Positions 44,914 through 54,548 of a DNA stretch of 64,000 nucleotides are shown here, one piece after another. Origin of the DNA: Afipia birgiae 34632 (GTDB lineage Bacteria > Pseudomonadota > Alphaproteobacteria > Rhizobiales > Xanthobacteraceae); NCBI RefSeq assembly GCF_000308295.2, contig NZ_HG326652.1:677420-741419 (forward strand). Reading direction: 5' to 3'. Below the pieces are notes generated by a model. The model ran no database searches, was not told the DNA's origin, and saw nothing but the letters and a program-made list of their open reading frames with translations. Position 1 is the stretch's first letter; each line of letters opens with the position of its first letter. The translations under genes were made by a program, and so were the position numbers.

Positions 44914-45117
44914 ATGGAGTGGGTGTTGAAGCACAAGTACATCGTTGGAGAGACTGTCTATTTCACGGCAAGCAACGTGGCGCGACCAGCTGCGAGCGGA
45001 ACCTACGAGGTGATCCGCCTGCTGCCGACAGACGGTGACGACTGTCAGTACCGCATCAAGAGTTCGACCGAAGCCTTCGAGCGCGTGGCGAAAGAAAGCC
45101 AACTCGCCGTCGCCTAA
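44914..45117 (+). CDS. small conserved protein of unknown function
   Basis: About 67 residues. KHKYIVGETVYFTASNVARP and TYEVIRLLPTDGDDCQYRIK form a short beta-rich domain common in Rhizobiales proteins with the same ends; no function is known. ATG 44914 is used, but TTG 44926 after GGAG would begin at the conserved KHKY and may be the true start. The 270-base gap before it shows no other gene. Confidence 0.68.
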   Translation: MEWVLKHKYIVGETVYFTASNVARPAASGTYEVIRLLPTDGDDCQYRIKSSTEAFERVAKESQLAVA

Positions 45118-45186
45118 GATATTTCCGCGACGGAATTTCGCCGCGGTTGCGGCGCTTGGTCTGGTTCGTTGTGAAGGGGACCTCGC

Positions 45187-46158
45187 ATGGACCGCGCCTG
45201 GGCATCATCGATCGAGAATTTTTGGCAATCGGCGAACCTGCCGATGTGGCTCACCATCGCTGCAGCGGGTTTCTTCGCAATCATTCTCCTGGTCACGCTG
45301 TTTCGCGCCGATCGATCGGTCGCAAACGGCGCGTTGACTGTTATCACGTTGCTGGCGATCGGCATTGCAGTGACTGCGATGATGCGCGCGGCTGGGAGCA
45401 GTGCCATCTCCGGGGACATCAAGTCCGCCGTACAATCGAATGCGTCGCTTCCGGCGTTGGCATGTCTTGACGGGCTTGCCGGCGAGAGCGTCGAGGCGGC
45501 CTGTGAGAAAGCGCTGTTCGCATCTGCTGACTCAATCGCCGCCGGCGTGTCCTACACCGCTGCTCAGGTTTCGCGGCTTGCCTCCTTCGGCAATGCCGCC
45601 ACCGCCAATAAGGTGATGACGCCTGAATTGAACGCCTTGCGGCGGACCATCGAGCGCGATCGCTACGGACTGGTCGCCCAGGTCCTCAAGACGCGGGAGG
45701 GCTGCACGCTGACGGCGGCCTGTCCTTTCTTTCAGTCGCTCACCAACTCGGGACAAATCTCGTCCAACATGAGCGAAAATCTCTACGACAACTTTGTCGG
45801 CCGCTATGCTTCGTCGTGGAATGCACCGCCGGTCGTCACGGCCGCTGGTGCTGCAGCTGCCCCCGTGCTGGGTACCCTGCCACTGCCCGGGAAGCCTGTG
45901 TCGGGCGATTTTCCGAGTGCAGCGTCGATCCCTCCCATCAACATCATGACGCCTGAGCCGGCTGCGCAAGGCGCGCAGGCCGAACGGCGTCCATCGGAAC
46001 CTGCCGCTGCATCACCTGCGCGTAGTGCGCCTGCTGCTGTGATAAATCCTCAGCCGGCACCCACTGCCGCGAAAAAGGCCGCGCCGCCACAGCCACAGAA
46101 ATCGCGTGCACAAGCACCCGTGCAGCTTGCACCGCCCGCGGCGAGCGATGATAACTGA
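45187..46158 (+). CDS. membrane protein with Pro/Ala-rich tail, unknown function
   Basis: A 323-residue protein. Two N-terminal membrane helices (about 20-40 and 47-67), then an extracytoplasmic Cys-containing domain (about 90-215, with CLDGLAGESVEAACEKALFA and ACPFFQSL) and a Pro/Ala-rich tail (240-323). I do not recognise the family. GAAGGGGACC before ATG 45187 supports the start. Four Cys residues in the domain suggest disulfides, so it likely faces the periplasm. It stands between small genes of unknown function. Confidence 0.72.
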   Translation: MDRAWASSIENFWQSANLPMWLTIAAAGFFAIILLVTLFRADRSVANGALTVITLLAIGIAVTAMMRAAGSSAISGDIKSAVQSNASLPALACLDGLAGESVEAACEKALFASADSIAAGVSYTAAQVSRLASFGNAATANKVMTPELNALRRTIERDRYGLVAQVLKTREGCTLTAACPFFQSLTNSGQISSNMSENLYDNFVGRYASSWNAPPVVTAAGAAAAPVLGTLPLPGKPVSGDFPSAASIPPINIMTPEPAAQGAQAERRPSEPAAASPARSAPAAVINPQPAPTAAKKAAPPQPQKSRAQAPVQLAPPAASDDN

Positions 46159-46214
46159 TCGCTCTTCCTCCATTTGAAGCGTGATGCCGTGGCGTCGCGC
46201 TGGCGATCCCGAAT

Positions 46215-46652
46215 ATGCCGCTTCATCTCGTCAAGCTTAGCGTCGGTGCCACGTCCATCAAGGATCTCAGGGGCTGGATCGCCGAGCGCGTAAGGCAGGC
46301 CAAGGCGAAGGGCCTGCCGCCACGCCACATCCATGTGACCCGGATGTCACCCAAGCGCGTCGATGAACTTCTCGACGGTGGATCAATCTATTGGGTCATC
46401 AAGGGTGAAATCGCCGCGCGCGAAAAAATCCTCGGCATCGAGCCGTTTCGCGACAAGGATGGCATCGGGCGATGCCGCCTCGTGATGGAGCCCAAGCTGA
46501 TTGCGGTGTCACCGCGGCCGATGCGGCCATTCCAGGGCTGGCGCTATCTCGATCCGAAGAGCGCGCCACCGGACCTCGGCAAGGCTGCTGCCAGCGTGGC
46601 CGCAATGCCTGAGCCGCTGCGACGCGAACTGCGCGAGCTGGGCCTGCTGTGA
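46215..46652 (+). CDS. DUF1489 family protein
   Basis: A 145-residue cytosolic protein that matches DUF1489 throughout: MPLHLVKLSVGATSIKDL, RHIHVTRMSPKRVDELL, GGSIYWVIKGEIAARE and RPMRPFQGWRYL. The family is widespread in alphaproteobacteria, with no known activity. It is 56 bases after the preceding gene on the same strand and convergent with panC. Confidence 0.9.
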   Translation: MPLHLVKLSVGATSIKDLRGWIAERVRQAKAKGLPPRHIHVTRMSPKRVDELLDGGSIYWVIKGEIAAREKILGIEPFRDKDGIGRCRLVMEPKLIAVSPRPMRPFQGWRYLDPKSAPPDLGKAAASVAAMPEPLRRELRELGLL

Positions 46653-46708
46653 GTTGGGCTTGCTTTGGCTAGTTTTTGTGTGGGCGTGACTATTCAGAAA
46701 ATCACGCC

Positions 46709-47560
46709 CTACGCCTTGATGTTGTCGATCAGGCGAGTCGTTCCGATTTTTGCCGCCACCAGCAGCCGGACCGGCCCCTCGTTCAAGGATGCGATCGGCG
46801 CAAGCGTCTCGGCGTGCCGGGCCTCAAGATAATCAAGCGCAAATCCCGCTTGACGAATGTGGTCCGCCCCATCGGACAGCGCGACCTCGAAGCCATCACC
46901 AGCGCGCATCCGCTTCGCTGCCGCCTTGAGCGTGCGAAACAGCACGGGTGCCGTCCGGCGCTGATCCGGCGAGAGATAAATGTTGCGTGACGACATCGCG
47001 AGGCCATCGCGCTCGCGGATGATCGCGCCGCCAATTACCTTGACGCCGAGATCGAGATCGCGCGCCATGCGGGTGACGACCTTGAGCTGCTGAAAATCCT
47101 TCTCGCCAAACAGGGCCATGTCCGGCTGCACCTGCGTGAACAACTTGGCGACGACGGTTGCCACGCCACCGAAGAAGTGGGGGCGGAACTTATCCTCAAG
47201 CCCTGCAAGCGCCGGACCTTCGGGAGCAATGCGGGTCGCGAAACCGTCCGGATACATCGTCTTCACATCCGGATTCCAGATCAGATCGACACCCTCTGCC
47301 TTGAGGCGCGCGAGGTCTTCCTTCCATGTACGCGGATAGGAGCCGAGATCTTCGTGCGCCGCAAACTGCGTAGGGTTCACGAAGATCGATACGGCGACCT
47401 TCTGTGCACGCCGTTTGGCGAGACGGACCAGCGACACATGGCCGTCATGGAGCGCTCCCATGGTCGGCACAAGTGCGAGTGTGGCATTGCGCTTGCCAAG
47501 TTCGGCGCGGGCGCGGTGAAGGGATGAAAGCGTGCGGGCGATGATGGGGGAACGGGTCAT
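46709..47560 (-). CDS. panC: pantothenate synthetase
   Basis: Condenses pantoate and beta-alanine with ATP to give pantothenate, the coenzyme A precursor, in the cytosol. [12 protein letters not shown] (substrate and ATP binding), [22 protein letters not shown] and SSRNIYLS are all present, so it looks active. Length 283 from ATG 47560; TTG at 47578 is a weaker choice. panB is not nearby. Confidence 0.95.
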   Translation of the reverse strand: MTRSPIIARTLSSLHRARAELGKRNATLALVPTMGALHDGHVSLVRLAKRRAQKVAVSIFVNPTQFAAHEDLGSYPRTWKEDLARLKAEGVDLIWNPDVKTMYPDGFATRIAPEGPALAGLEDKFRPHFFGGVATVVAKLFTQVQPDMALFGEKDFQQLKVVTRMARDLDLGVKVIGGAIIRERDGLAMSSRNIYLSPDQRRTAPVLFRTLKAAAKRMRAGDGFEVALSDGADHIRQAGFALDYLEARHAETLAPIASLNEGPVRLLVAAKIGTTRLIDNIKA

Positions 47561-47747
47561 TCGTGCCGATGTCTGCAACGGGTGATTGTCAGGTGGGTCG
47601 CAGTCTTAACAAAGGCGGTGGTGTGCGCCAACGACCACGCACGGCTTTGCACCCCATCGGACTGCAGATTCATCATGAAGTCACAGCCCATTCGAATTTC
47701 ACTTGATTCTTTCTGGACTTGGCTGAAGATATCCACAGGGGATTTGC

Positions 47748-48668
47748 ATGCTTTTGCAGACGAGTCAGGGGCAGTCCGGGTCGGCGCATGTCGTCGTGCT
47801 GGGCAACGAGAAGGGTGGGTCGGGCAAGTCCACCACAGCGCTTCACGTTGCGGTTGCGCTGCTGAAGGCCGGGCAGCGCGTCGCCACCATCGACCTCGAT
47901 TCCCGCCAGAAGAGCTTCACCCGCTACATCGAGAACCGGCGGGCCTGGGTCCAGCGCACCGGGCTCTCTCTTGAGGTGCCGCACCATTGCTGTGTCGCTC
48001 TGGGCTCGAGCATGCAGATCGACGACAACGAGATGTCGGAATTCGAGCAGTTCTCCGCGGCGGTCAGTGCAGTGGAGCGGACCTACGACTTCATCGTTAT
48101 CGATACGCCGGGCACCGACAGCTACCTGATGCGGTTGGCGCATTCGATGGCGGATACGCTGGTTACGCCGATAAACGACAGCTTCCTCGATTTCGACGTG
48201 CTTGGTTCTGTGGACCCGGCGACCTATTCCGTGATTGGCGAAAGCCATTACGCAACCATGGTGAAGGTCGCGCGCAAGCAGCGCCGCGATCTCGATGGCG
48301 CGACCACGGACTGGATCGTCGTACGAAATCGCCTGTCGATGCTGGGGTCGCGAAACAAGCAGCTCATTGCGGAAGGACTCGACCAACTCTCGTTCCGGCT
48401 CGGTTTCCGGCCGGTTGATGGCTTCGCCGAGCGCGTGGTCTACCGCGAGTTCTTCCCGCGTGGCCTGACGGCGCTCGATGACCTGGACGAGGCCACACTG
48501 GGCACCCGTCCGAACATGGCCCACGTGACGGCCCGCGAGGAGGTGACGAGCCTGCTGCGCCACCTGAAGCTCCCGATCGATGAACGGGGCCGCCGCCGGG
48601 CCGCGACTCGGGCCGAATGGTTTGCCCAGGTCGACCGTCCACTGGAAAATCACGGTCTCACAGCCTAG
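47748..48668 (+). CDS. mipZ: division-plane positioning ATPase MipZ
   Basis: A ParA/MinD-like ATPase that in alphaproteobacteria forms a gradient from the chromosome ends and keeps FtsZ at midcell. The deviant Walker A GNEKGGSGKST lies at about 19-29. The MipZ-specific insert features DLDSRQKSFTRYIENR and the later TDWIVVRNRLS are present, and IDTPGTDS is the Walker B-like region. Length 306. The gene is alone. Its presence indicates an alphaproteobacterium without a Min-only system. Confidence 0.95.
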   Translation: MLLQTSQGQSGSAHVVVLGNEKGGSGKSTTALHVAVALLKAGQRVATIDLDSRQKSFTRYIENRRAWVQRTGLSLEVPHHCCVALGSSMQIDDNEMSEFEQFSAAVSAVERTYDFIVIDTPGTDSYLMRLAHSMADTLVTPINDSFLDFDVLGSVDPATYSVIGESHYATMVKVARKQRRDLDGATTDWIVVRNRLSMLGSRNKQLIAEGLDQLSFRLGFRPVDGFAERVVYREFFPRGLTALDDLDEATLGTRPNMAHVTAREEVTSLLRHLKLPIDERGRRRAATRAEWFAQVDRPLENHGLTA

Positions 48669-48998
48669 ATTTAGGGCTATCGCAGCCTGGTTCCTCGGCG
48701 GCTCCTGAGCCGGTTCCACTGCGAGCGAGCAATTCTTTGCTGAAAATGTGAACTTATTGCCGTTTACGCGCTTTGTTATTCACGCGTCATAGACCAAACG
48801 ATGCGTTTCCGGTGCTTTGGCACATTTGATGCATCGCACAAATAACCGGTCTATGTCAGACACATGACGGGAAATTAAGCTGGTTTGTCGCTCGCCTGTC
48901 ATCATCTAACTGGACAAGTACGAAGGATTCTAAAACACTGTATTGTGACAGAGCGGCCCGGAGGGGTTCTGGCCTGATCTGGCAACTTCGAGGATGCG
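48669..48998. other. 330-base intergenic region
   Basis: No gene is seen. It contains the leader of the gene at 48999 and possible promoter sequences in AT-rich patches near 48735-48780 and 48935. No clear operator or terminator is found. Confidence 0.5.
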
Positions 48999-49847
48999 AT
49001 GAAACGTGGAATTTTCATCCTGCTTGGTCTGTTTGCGATCGTTGTCGTCGCATACTTCACCGCGACCAAATGGGCGATCCGTCACGAGACGCTGACGCTC
49101 TACGATTCAACGCGTGATCGTCCGATTGAAGTCGCGGTTGCTGTGCGCCGTGACAAGGAAATGCAGGCAAACGCCGGCATGCTCACTTTGCCTGTTGCCA
49201 TCGTCAATCACGGCAACACCGTAAAATTCACCGAGTACTCCTTTCTCGCCAACGTGCTCGCTGCTCGCGGGTATTTTGTCGCCAGCATCCAGCATGATTT
49301 GGCGACCGATGCTCCCTTGGTCACCAAGGTGGGCGAGTTGTATGTCGGACGCCTGCCTGTCTATGAGCGCGGCGTGGCGAATATCGAATTCACCGTGAAG
49401 CAGATGACGAAGATCCAGCCGAATGCGGACTATGATCATCTGACGCTGGTTGGACACTCCAATGGCGGCGACATCTCGATGTACTTCGCCAAGATGTATC
49501 CGGAGCATGTGAAGAAGATCGTCACGCTCGATAATCTTCGCGTGCCGTTCCTCACCGAGGGCAAATTCAAGATTCTGTCGTTCCGTTCGAAAGATCCTGT
49601 GTTCAAGGCCGATCCCGGCGTCGTGCCGGATGATGACACATGTGAGCAGTCGGGGATCACCGTCGTCAACACGGGCTTCCAGCACACAGACATGAGCGAT
49701 CGCGGACCTGATAATGTGAAGACATCGATTCAGGGCGTCCTCGACAAGTTCCTGGCGACCGAGAGCAAGCTTGCACCAGTCGACACCAAGAAGATCGTGG
49801 TGCCGAATCCGGGTTCTGTGGCTCAGATTGCTCCCCCCATTAACTAA
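48999..49847 (+). CDS. membrane-anchored alpha/beta hydrolase
   Basis: A 282-residue protein with an N-terminal membrane segment (about 3-25). The nucleophile elbow is GHSNGGD. A late His is in GFQHTDM, and an Asp candidate is in VPDDDTCEQ. The N-terminal segment is uncleaved-looking, so the enzyme may be anchored with the catalytic domain outside. The 330-base upstream gap suggests its own promoter. Function is not clear: an esterase or a peptidase of the prolyl-oligopeptidase type are both possible. Confidence 0.8.
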   Translation: MKRGIFILLGLFAIVVVAYFTATKWAIRHETLTLYDSTRDRPIEVAVAVRRDKEMQANAGMLTLPVAIVNHGNTVKFTEYSFLANVLAARGYFVASIQHDLATDAPLVTKVGELYVGRLPVYERGVANIEFTVKQMTKIQPNADYDHLTLVGHSNGGDISMYFAKMYPEHVKKIVTLDNLRVPFLTEGKFKILSFRSKDPVFKADPGVVPDDDTCEQSGITVVNTGFQHTDMSDRGPDNVKTSIQGVLDKFLATESKLAPVDTKKIVVPNPGSVAQIAPPIN

Positions 49848-50004
49848 CCTCTGACCGCGGGTGTCCACGCCGGGTTTGTTTCCGGCGGGTTGCACGTTTG
49901 CGTGAGAACGGTTGGTAGCTGTCGACTTACCTCAAACCGCCACATTACGCTGGTGGCATGACTTTCTGCTCGCTTGAGATCACTCAATCCACGAGGTGAC
50001 GGTC

Positions 50005-50187
50005 ATGGACATCAGTAGTTTCTCCCGATCTCCCACGCTCGCGCCATCGGCGGATCATCGGACACCGCCTGTCGTCAGTGATGACGAGTGCCTGTCGCGT
50101 CTGGCGCGTGCCGTTGCCGAACATGACGATCGCCGGTTGAGCGAGGTAGCACAGCTCATAGGAAGGCTCGCGGTGCCAATCGAATAG
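50005..50187 (+). CDS. 60-residue protein of unknown function
   Basis: GAGGTG precedes ATG 50005 at a good distance. The product is soluble; SDDECLSRLARAVAEHDDRR and LSEVAQLIGRLAVPIE form a helical pair. No family is recognised. An 88-residue minus-strand frame across it is less protein-like. Small size lowers the confidence. Confidence 0.45.
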   Translation: MDISSFSRSPTLAPSADHRTPPVVSDDECLSRLARAVAEHDDRRLSEVAQLIGRLAVPIE

Positions 50188-50277
50188 GGTGGTGGCCATC
50201 GCCTTTTCGGGGGGTGAATGAATTGACCAATTGTCCTCCGCGCTCCACATAAGACTCGCAACTAACCGCGAGCAAAG

Positions 50278-51024
50278 ATGACGCGCGATCCGACCATTCC
50301 AAAAACCGGCGAACAGCCTGTCTCAGGCCGCGCCCGTACCGTGCCGGACACGCAGACGTCAGCCTCCGCGGACATTGCGGCGTTTGTCGCAAAAGCTCGT
50401 GCGATGACGCCGGGTAAGGCCGGGACAGGCCGCCTGATCTTCGCTCTCGATGCCACCATGAGCCGCCAGCCGACGTGGGACATGGCGTGCCAGCTTCAGG
50501 CGGATATGTTCCGGGAGGCGGGAAGTATCGGCGGCCTTTCAGTTCGCCTCGTCTACTATCGCGGTCTGAATGAGTGTCGTGCCAGCCAATGGATATCCGA
50601 TACCGCGCACCTCGCCACGCTGATGGGCAAAATCGATTGCCGGGGCGGGCAGACGCAGCTTGGCCGCGTACTCTCGGATGCACGGCGCGAGGCTGTCGCA
50701 TCGGGCGTGCGTGCCATCGTGTTCGTTGGCGACGCGATGGAAGAGAGCGTGGATGCGCTATGCGCCACCGCGGGCGAACTCGGCTTGCTGAAGGTGCCGT
50801 GCTTTATGTTCCAGGAAGGCAATGATCCAACGGCGGAGGCGGCATTCCGTGAGATCGCGCGGCTGACCGGCGGCGCGTGGTGCCGCTTCGACATGGGTTC
50901 GGCGGCGCAGTTGCGCGAACTTCTCCGCGCGGCAGCCGCCTATGCCGCCGGCGGGCGAGATGCGTTGATGCGGCTGGCGAGGAACGGCTCAGGAGCGGCG
51001 GCTCTGCTCGGGCAGATGAAGTAG
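50278..51024 (+). CDS. VWA-domain protein
   Basis: A 248-residue soluble protein. The von Willebrand A fold begins RLIFALDATMSRQPTWDMAC, in which the usual DxSxS metal site reads D-A-T-M-S. Strand and loop motifs IVFVGDAMEESVDALC and VPCFMFQEG follow. An N-terminal 45 residues are Thr/Ala-rich. Metal-ion-dependent ligand binding is expected from the family. It starts 90 bases after the small gene and precedes the J-domain gene on the same strand. Confidence 0.82.
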   Translation: MTRDPTIPKTGEQPVSGRARTVPDTQTSASADIAAFVAKARAMTPGKAGTGRLIFALDATMSRQPTWDMACQLQADMFREAGSIGGLSVRLVYYRGLNECRASQWISDTAHLATLMGKIDCRGGQTQLGRVLSDARREAVASGVRAIVFVGDAMEESVDALCATAGELGLLKVPCFMFQEGNDPTAEAAFREIARLTGGAWCRFDMGSAAQLRELLRAAAAYAAGGRDALMRLARNGSGAAALLGQMK

Positions 51025-51199
51025 CGGATGCACGGCAGCGCTCGAGGGTGGTTCGCCGGGGGCATTGCCCCAACGCCAGCGGCAAAAATTCGCGGATGTC
51101 GGCATTCCTCAAAGCACGCTAGACACCTACATGAACCTTGACCGGTCAGGCCGCACCTTCGCGTGCGAACCGCGCTTGAACATGAAGAATGATTGACCC

Positions 51200-51934
51200 A
51201 TGCCGACCCTGATCGCAGGCATCGTCGCCGTCGCGCTGCTCTACGTCGCCCTCAATATTGTCAAGGGCGCCGATCCGAAGTGGCTTGCGAAAGTCGTCCG
51301 CGCTGGCGGGGGCATTGTCACGCTGGCCGCGGCGCTGTTTATCGGCGCGAGGGGTGAGCTTGCTGTGGCTATTCCGCTCGGAATTTTCGGCGCCGGCCTG
51401 CTGGGCTGGTCGCCGTTCGGCGCCCAGCTCGGTTCGGCCTGGGGCAATTACGGCCCCGGCGCGTGGAAATCAAACGGGCAGAAGTCCAAGGTACGATCCC
51501 AGTTTATAGAGATGACGCTCGACCACGACACCGGGGCGCTTGAGGGGCTTATTACCGCCGGCCCCGAAGCGGGGCGCGTACTGGACGACTTCACGCTTGA
51601 TGAACTCATTGCTCTGGCGCGGGGGTTCGATGCCGAGAGCTGGGCTCTTCTGGAAAGTTATCTGGATCGCCGGTTTCCCGCCTGGCGTGAGCACGCGCAG
51701 GGCGAAGGGGCAGGCCGGGGTGGAGGCGAGGATCGCCGTGCGGCGCCGAGCGGAAAAATGACGGCGGAGGAGGCCTATCAGATCCTTGGCCTGAAGCCGG
51801 GCGCAGGGCGTGATGAGATCAGCCGGGCGCACCGTGGGCTCATGAAGAAACTTCATCCCGACCAAGGGGGCTCGACGTACCTCGCTGCCCGTGTGAACGA
51901 GGCCAAGGACACTCTTCTTCGCAATCATCGCTGA
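51200..51934 (+). CDS. membrane protein with C-terminal J domain
   Basis: A 244-residue protein. N-terminal membrane helices occupy about 3-20, 32-50 and 52-75, a linker covers 85-180, and the C-terminal J domain (AYQILGLKPGAGRDEISRAH, then KKLHPDQGG with the HPD motif) lies at about 190-243. This is the Tim14/PAM18-like arrangement with the J domain at the end, able to stimulate DnaK at the membrane. The linker has several acidic stretches. It stands after the VWA gene with a 175-base gap. Confidence 0.87.
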   Translation: MPTLIAGIVAVALLYVALNIVKGADPKWLAKVVRAGGGIVTLAAALFIGARGELAVAIPLGIFGAGLLGWSPFGAQLGSAWGNYGPGAWKSNGQKSKVRSQFIEMTLDHDTGALEGLITAGPEAGRVLDDFTLDELIALARGFDAESWALLESYLDRRFPAWREHAQGEGAGRGGGEDRRAAPSGKMTAEEAYQILGLKPGAGRDEISRAHRGLMKKLHPDQGGSTYLAARVNEAKDTLLRNHR

Positions 51935-52126
51935 CTCCAGCACGCAACATCACGCTACAAACTGCGAGCAGCCTTTCCGTCTCTGTATTGAATGCCCCTG
52001 CGGACGCCCGCCGTTATCCGGCGTGGTCGATCCTGCAGTTAATGTTTTAGAGACCAAGTCTTGAAAAATGGTTGCATGCGCGCGTGGAGCCGCAAAAAGT
52101 TACCCCATGGCCCCACCCGAAAAGAA

Positions 52127-52151
52127 AAAGCCCGCGGCTTCGCCGCGGGCT
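52127..52151. terminator. hairpin terminator
   Basis: AAGCCCGCGGC and GCCGCGGGCTT are perfect 11-base arms around TTC, with an A-run on the left (in the minus-strand sense, a T-run). It lies 30 bases beyond the stop of the minus-strand carboxypeptidase gene, so it most likely ends that transcript. Confidence 0.85.
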
Positions 52152-52181
52152 TCGCTTCATCCGGACTGGATGGCCTTGCGA

Positions 52182-54152
52182 TCAGTTTCTAATAGCGATG
52201 CAGGAAATGTCGGAGCGCTTTAGCGTGCGGCATGCCGCTTCAGCGGAATCCTGGTTGAGGCCGGCGAAGCGTGCGCGATAGAGCGTCTTGTTGCCCTTGG
52301 ACACCGTCTCGGTGAACTGCTCTGCATCGCTGAGCAGCTTGCTGGCGCTGCCGCGTGCGGCACTGAGGCGCTGACGGGCTTCGTTTTCGCTTTCGAGTGC
52401 GCCAACCTGAATGATCCAGCCTGAGCGGGCGCCGGTCTTGATCGCGCCGTTGTGCTGGATCGTTTGCATCGGCTGCGCAGGCGGCAAGGTGGCTTGCTGT
52501 ATCGGCTGCGGAGCCGGCTGCTGTTGCGGTACCGCGGATGTCTGAAGGGCGACGGCCTGTGCTCCCAGGGTCGTGGGCGGTGCGCCGCGTGCGGGGTCTG
52601 CATAGGCCAGCGTCTGCGCTTGCGGAGTCGATGGGGTAGGGGCAGGAGCGGAGCCGATGATGCCCTGTCCAATGCCGTTGCTGGTATTGGGCTGTGCGGG
52701 AAGCGGTGCCGGGAAGTCGCTACGCGGCTGATTATAGGCGACCGGCCATGGTTCCGCGCGGCGATCGGCCTTGGATTCGACCTTGGGCTCAACCCTGGTT
52801 TCGACTTTGGTTTCAGCCTTGGCGACAACAGTCTTTGAAGTCTCGGCGACCTCGGCCCTTTGCGGCGCCGGAATGGCGCTGGTGGCAACCGGAGCGGGAG
52901 CACCCGGTGCAGCAGACGCAACCTTCGTTTGACCCATGCGAACCTGAACCGTCTTCACGCGCACGGGAGTCATCGGTTCGGCGGAACCCGGGATAGCGGC
53001 AAAAGTCTGCGAGGCGATTACGCCGCTGGTGAGCGGTGCCGGCGCTGGCTTGTTCTGAGCTTCGGCCGCAACCTTTACCGGTGCAACCGGCGCGCGCGGC
53101 GCCGGAAGCGGGACGGGTTCCGGCGGAGTCGATGCGACCTTGATCGCGCCCTGCACCTGAACCACCGGCGCGGCGCGGGTTTTCGCTTCGATCTTTGTCT
53201 CTTCGGAATCGTCAGCGCTGGCGACCTGCGTGTCGCTGCCGCGTTCCGTGATGGCTGCAACAGTGCGCCGGGTTGCCGCCTCATCGAGATGCTCGGCGAG
53301 CAGGTTGCGCATGATGGCGTCGCGGGAGCCGCCGCTGCGTCCGCCCATCACGACGCCAACCACATAGCGATTGCCGCGCTTCATCGAGGTCACGAGGTTG
53401 AAGCCGGAGGCGCGGGTATAACCGGTCTTGATGCCATCGACGCCCTCGACGCGGCCGAGCAGCTTGTTGTGGTTGCGGATCGAGCGGCCCTTGTAGTTGA
53501 ACGCCTCGGTCGCGAAGTAGCGGTAGTATTTCGGGAAGCGGTCCTGAATGGCGCGGCCGAGCGTGGCCTGATCGCGCGCGGTGGTGACCTGCTCACTATC
53601 CGGAAGGCCAGACGCGTTCTTGTAAATGGTCTTGCTCATGCCGAGCGCGCGCGCCTTGCGCGTCATCAACTTGGCGAAATCATCCTCGTCGCCGGCAATC
53701 GTTTCAGCGATGACAGCGGCGGCGTCGTTGGCGGAGCGGGTGACGAGACCCTTGATCGCGTCTTCGACGCGGATCGTTTGACCTGGCCGCAGGCCGAGCT
53801 TGGTCGGAGCCTGCTGAGATGCATGAGCTGATACGTCCATTGGGGTATCGAGCTTGAGCTTGCCGCTCTCCAGCCGTTCGAACAGCATGTAGAGGGTCAT
53901 GATCTTGGTGAGCGAGGCGGGGTGGCGCAGGCTGTCGGCGCTGGTGGCCTGGAGCGTGCTGCCGGAGTTGGCATCGACGATGATGGAGGAGAAGGCGGGG
54001 CTGTAACTCGATACTGCGGCGTGGTGGCGCTTGTGACGCCGCCGGGCGTCTGCGGTGTCGACGGTAAAGGCTACGGCCACGGAGATGGTGGCGACGCCGA
54101 GAAGGCAAAGGCGAAGCGTGCGTGATGACGCTGACGATTTGACCCCAAGCAT
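52182..54152 (-). CDS. D-alanyl-D-alanine carboxypeptidase with C-terminal SPOR domain
   Basis: A periplasmic low-molecular-weight penicillin-binding protein that trims peptidoglycan pentapeptides. The signal peptide covers about 1-36. The catalytic triad motifs are SLTK at 80-83, SAN at 140-142 and KTG at 242-244. A Pro/Ala-rich linker (300-570) is unusually long, and the C-terminus (about 575-656) is a SPOR domain, which binds septal denuded glycan. The enzyme is thus probably directed to the division site. Length 656 is well above usual (about 390) because of the linker and SPOR tail. Confidence 0.92.
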   Translation of the reverse strand: MLGVKSSASSRTLRLCLLGVATISVAVAFTVDTADARRRHKRHHAAVSSYSPAFSSIIVDANSGSTLQATSADSLRHPASLTKIMTLYMLFERLESGKLKLDTPMDVSAHASQQAPTKLGLRPGQTIRVEDAIKGLVTRSANDAAAVIAETIAGDEDDFAKLMTRKARALGMSKTIYKNASGLPDSEQVTTARDQATLGRAIQDRFPKYYRYFATEAFNYKGRSIRNHNKLLGRVEGVDGIKTGYTRASGFNLVTSMKRGNRYVVGVVMGGRSGGSRDAIMRNLLAEHLDEAATRRTVAAITERGSDTQVASADDSEETKIEAKTRAAPVVQVQGAIKVASTPPEPVPLPAPRAPVAPVKVAAEAQNKPAPAPLTSGVIASQTFAAIPGSAEPMTPVRVKTVQVRMGQTKVASAAPGAPAPVATSAIPAPQRAEVAETSKTVVAKAETKVETRVEPKVESKADRRAEPWPVAYNQPRSDFPAPLPAQPNTSNGIGQGIIGSAPAPTPSTPQAQTLAYADPARGAPPTTLGAQAVALQTSAVPQQQPAPQPIQQATLPPAQPMQTIQHNGAIKTGARSGWIIQVGALESENEARQRLSAARGSASKLLSDAEQFTETVSKGNKTLYRARFAGLNQDSAEAACRTLKRSDISCIAIRN

Positions 54153-54431
54153 GAATTTCCCCGTCCGATTCCCAGTTTATTCGCCTCGTTCTGAGGCCAA
54201 ATTTGGTCCGGCCGCAGCCAATCTTCTGGCTGCGTCGTCCATGCGAAACTGCGGCTCCAAAGGGCCGGAGCCGGACAGTCGGTGATCCGGCTAAGGTATT
54301 GGAACCGCGCAGCTTTTCGTATTCGTTCGAGAACGTGAAAAGCGCAGGGAATCAAATTAGGTCGCGACGGTTTCGAAAGGGTTAAGCAAGGGTTTCCGGA
54401 GTTTGCAGCTTTTGTCACGGATTTAAGACGA

Positions 54432-54479
54432 TTGTGCGACGCACAATATTCTTGACTTATTTGTGCGATGCAGTACTAC
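54432..54479 (+). promoter_or_regulatory. phasin promoter with two TGC-N3-GCA boxes (candidate PhaR sites)
   Basis: The first box is the perfect palindrome TTGTGCGACGCACAA (54432-54446) and the second TTGTGCGATGCAG (54461-54473). Both contain TGC-N3-GCA, the form bound by PhaR repressors of polyhydroxyalkanoate genes in alphaproteobacteria. TTGACT (54452-54457) and TACTAC (54474-54479) make a -35/-10 pair with 16 bases between, and box 2 lies inside the spacer. A repressor bound there would block RNA polymerase directly. Confidence 0.75.
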
Positions 54480-54548
54480 CAAAGTCGTGGTTAGGGAGCC
54501 GGGTACTTCCCGGCGCAGGACAACAGTCTGGGAAAAGGACACTCCGTA

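Noticed and set aside
52860-53831. A 323-residue plus-strand frame opposite the carboxypeptidase
   Set aside because: The opposite strand has SxxK, SxN and KTG motifs in order; this frame is an antisense shadow.
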